In this document: positions 44,250 through 44,918 of the stretch, piece after piece
Layout: each line of letters starts with the position of its first letter
How positions within the stretch are numbered: position 1 is the stretch's first letter
NCBI GenBank assembly: GCA_025458105.1
Contig: JALOTD010000020.1
Span: 1-44,918 of the forward strand
Source: Tabrizicola sp.
Lineage (GTDB): Bacteria > Pseudomonadota > Alphaproteobacteria > Rhodobacterales > Rhodobacteraceae
Length of the DNA stretch: 44,918 bases
Direction of reading: 5' to 3'
The notes under the pieces: generated by a model
Seen by the model: only the letters and a program-made list of their open reading frames with translations
Told to the model about the DNA's origin: nothing
The model's database searches: none
Made by a program: the position numbers and the translations under genes

Positions 44250-44603
44250 ATGCGCGGCCTTCTCGCAACGCTTGCGCTTCTGCCCGCCCCGGCCCTGGCC
44301 GAGGCCTACCACGACTACGGCAAGCCCGAACAATGCGGCGCTTACGAGGAAGCCGCCTACGACCGTGAGGGCTGGTTTCCCGGTGGCGAAGGTGGCGCGA
44401 TCACCCTGACCGACCCGCAATCCGTGCGCGGGCTGAACGCTCTGCTGTTCGAGGGGACGATCACCGAAGAAGGCTTCTCAGACCCCGCCGGCCGCGTCCT
44501 TGCCGCGCGCGGACCGCTTCTGACGGCAACCGGGCCGGTGGCCGACGAGGTCGTGGTCATTGTCACCGACGACGGCATCCGGCTCCTGCAACGCTGCCCC
44601 TGA
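44250..44603 (+). CDS. Small secreted protein of unknown function
   Basis: A 117-residue protein with a Sec signal peptide (residues 1-17, LLPAPALA) and a soluble domain with three cysteines, two of which (Cys35 in EQCGAYEE and the C-terminal Cys) may pair. Starts three bases after the ilvN stop, so probably the last gene of the operon. No family recognised. Confidence 0.7.
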   Translation: MRGLLATLALLPAPALAEAYHDYGKPEQCGAYEEAAYDREGWFPGGEGGAITLTDPQSVRGLNALLFEGTITEEGFSDPAGRVLAARGPLLTATGPVADEVVVIVTDDGIRLLQRCP

Positions 44604-44612
44604 AGCGCCCGC

Positions 44613-44643
44613 GTAGGGTGGGCGGTCCGCCCACCTTCCCTAC
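44613..44643. repeat. Dispersed GTAGGGTGGGC-type inverted repeat, copy 2
   Basis: Arms GTAGGGTGGGCGG and CCGCCCACC-TTC-CCTAC, the second with a three-base bulge. It lies between the convergent ends of the secreted protein and enoyl-CoA hydratase genes and could act as a transcript end. It shares its core with the copy at 24476-24505. Confidence 0.75.
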
Positions 44644-44918
44644 CGCCCCGTAAAGCGGGGGGCGCGCTTTTGCTGGAACGCGGCCACCCCCTCGCGGAAA
44701 TCCTCTGACGCGCCGCAGCGCCCCTGCAGCCGCGCCTCCAGCGCCAGTTGCGCCTCCAGCGGCTGATCAAACGCGCCCCGCAGCGCCTGTTTCAGCGCCG
44801 AATAGGCCCCCGTCGGCCCCTGCGAAAGCTTCCCCGCCCGCGCTGCCACCACGTCGGCAAAGCGGTCATCCGGCACCGCCTCCCAGATCATCCCCCAGGC
44901 CTCGGCTTGCCGCGCGCT
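44640..44918 (-). CDS. Enoyl-CoA hydratase/isomerase family protein, C-terminal end (5' end outside window)
   Basis: The last 90 or so residues of a crotonase-fold enzyme read to the window edge. The segment WGMIWEAVPDDRF, the GPTGAYSALKQALRGAF helix and the C-terminal EGVAAFQQKRAPRFTGR match enoyl-CoA hydratases; the ending resembles the PaaG-type isomerases of phenylacetate degradation. The active site is upstream of the visible part. Strong reading; exact reaction open. Confidence 0.8.
   Translation of the reverse strand, partial: SARQAEAWGMIWEAVPDDRFADVVAARAGKLSQGPTGAYSALKQALRGAFDQPLEAQLALEARLQGRCGASEDFREGVAAFQQKRAPRFTGR

Overview
The window is a GC-rich chromosomal segment of an alphaproteobacterium, almost certainly of the Rhodobacteraceae (Rhodobacter/Tabrizicola/Gemmobacter-like). 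The pointers are a DksA lacking the zinc cysteines, a neighbouring PIN protein and RNA methyltransferase pair of the kind named after R. sphaeroides RSP_2648/RSP_2647, RTX and Hint secreted proteins with a CtrA-type box upstream, a TakP-like TRAP binding protein, DUF2852 and DUF2927 proteins, and intergenic repeats that I recall from this family. There is no rRNA, prophage, insertion sequence or CRISPR array; the layout is that of a core chromosome.

Layout. 1-1.9 kb: end of a dimethylglycine/sarcosine-dehydrogenase-type gene and a MobA-like nucleotidyltransferase. 1.9-6.5 kb: a large RTX-Hint exoprotein and a small Hint protein, on the minus strand, behind an AT-rich control region with a CtrA-type box. 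7-9.6 kb: tRNA-Leu(CAA), a zinc metallopeptidase, DsbB and a small outer-membrane-like protein. 9.6-16.2 kb: dgt, erpA, a membrane-interrupted serine hydrolase, xthA, an FAD monooxygenase and dksA. 16.3-22.2 kb: a MoxR ATPase and its VWA partner, separated by an arsR-AHSA1-AHSA1-GyrI operon and a DUF2927 lipoprotein. 22.2-25.7 kb: a DedA protein, an M48 peptidase, a PIN protein and an RNA methyltransferase. 25.8-31.5 kb: Entner-Doudoroff genes edd and eda (eda broken), a small protein and glnE. 31.6-34.1 kb: DUF2852, bpt, a VOC protein and an HxlR pseudogene. 34.1-37.6 kb: TRAP transporter dctQM, convergent with dctP. 37.7-39.1 kb: a VOC protein and a broken Ca2+/Na+ antiporter. 39.1-44.6 kb: the ilvB-GT87-GT87-ilvN-secreted protein operon, led by an attenuator. 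44.6 kb to the end: 3' part of an enoyl-CoA hydratase.

The clearest regulatory finding is a complete branched-chain amino acid attenuator before ilvB: a 15-codon leader peptide with consecutive Leu-Leu-Val-Ile-Val codons, a 9-bp antiterminator pairing and an intrinsic terminator. A second is a 14-bp LacI-family type palindrome lying over the -35 element of the edd promoter.

The oddest feature of the window is that four otherwise well-conserved genes between 28.4 and 43 kb (eda, dctM, the antiporter and the second GT87 gene) each lack a short internal piece and change frame at the junction, and a fifth gene (HxlR) has an in-frame stop. No comparable lesion is seen in the first 28 kb. Either the genome is decaying locally or, more likely, the assembly or consensus is faulty there. 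The raw reads should be examined before any biology is built on it. Several start codons were moved downstream of the longest possible start on ribosome-binding-site and family grounds; each case is stated.
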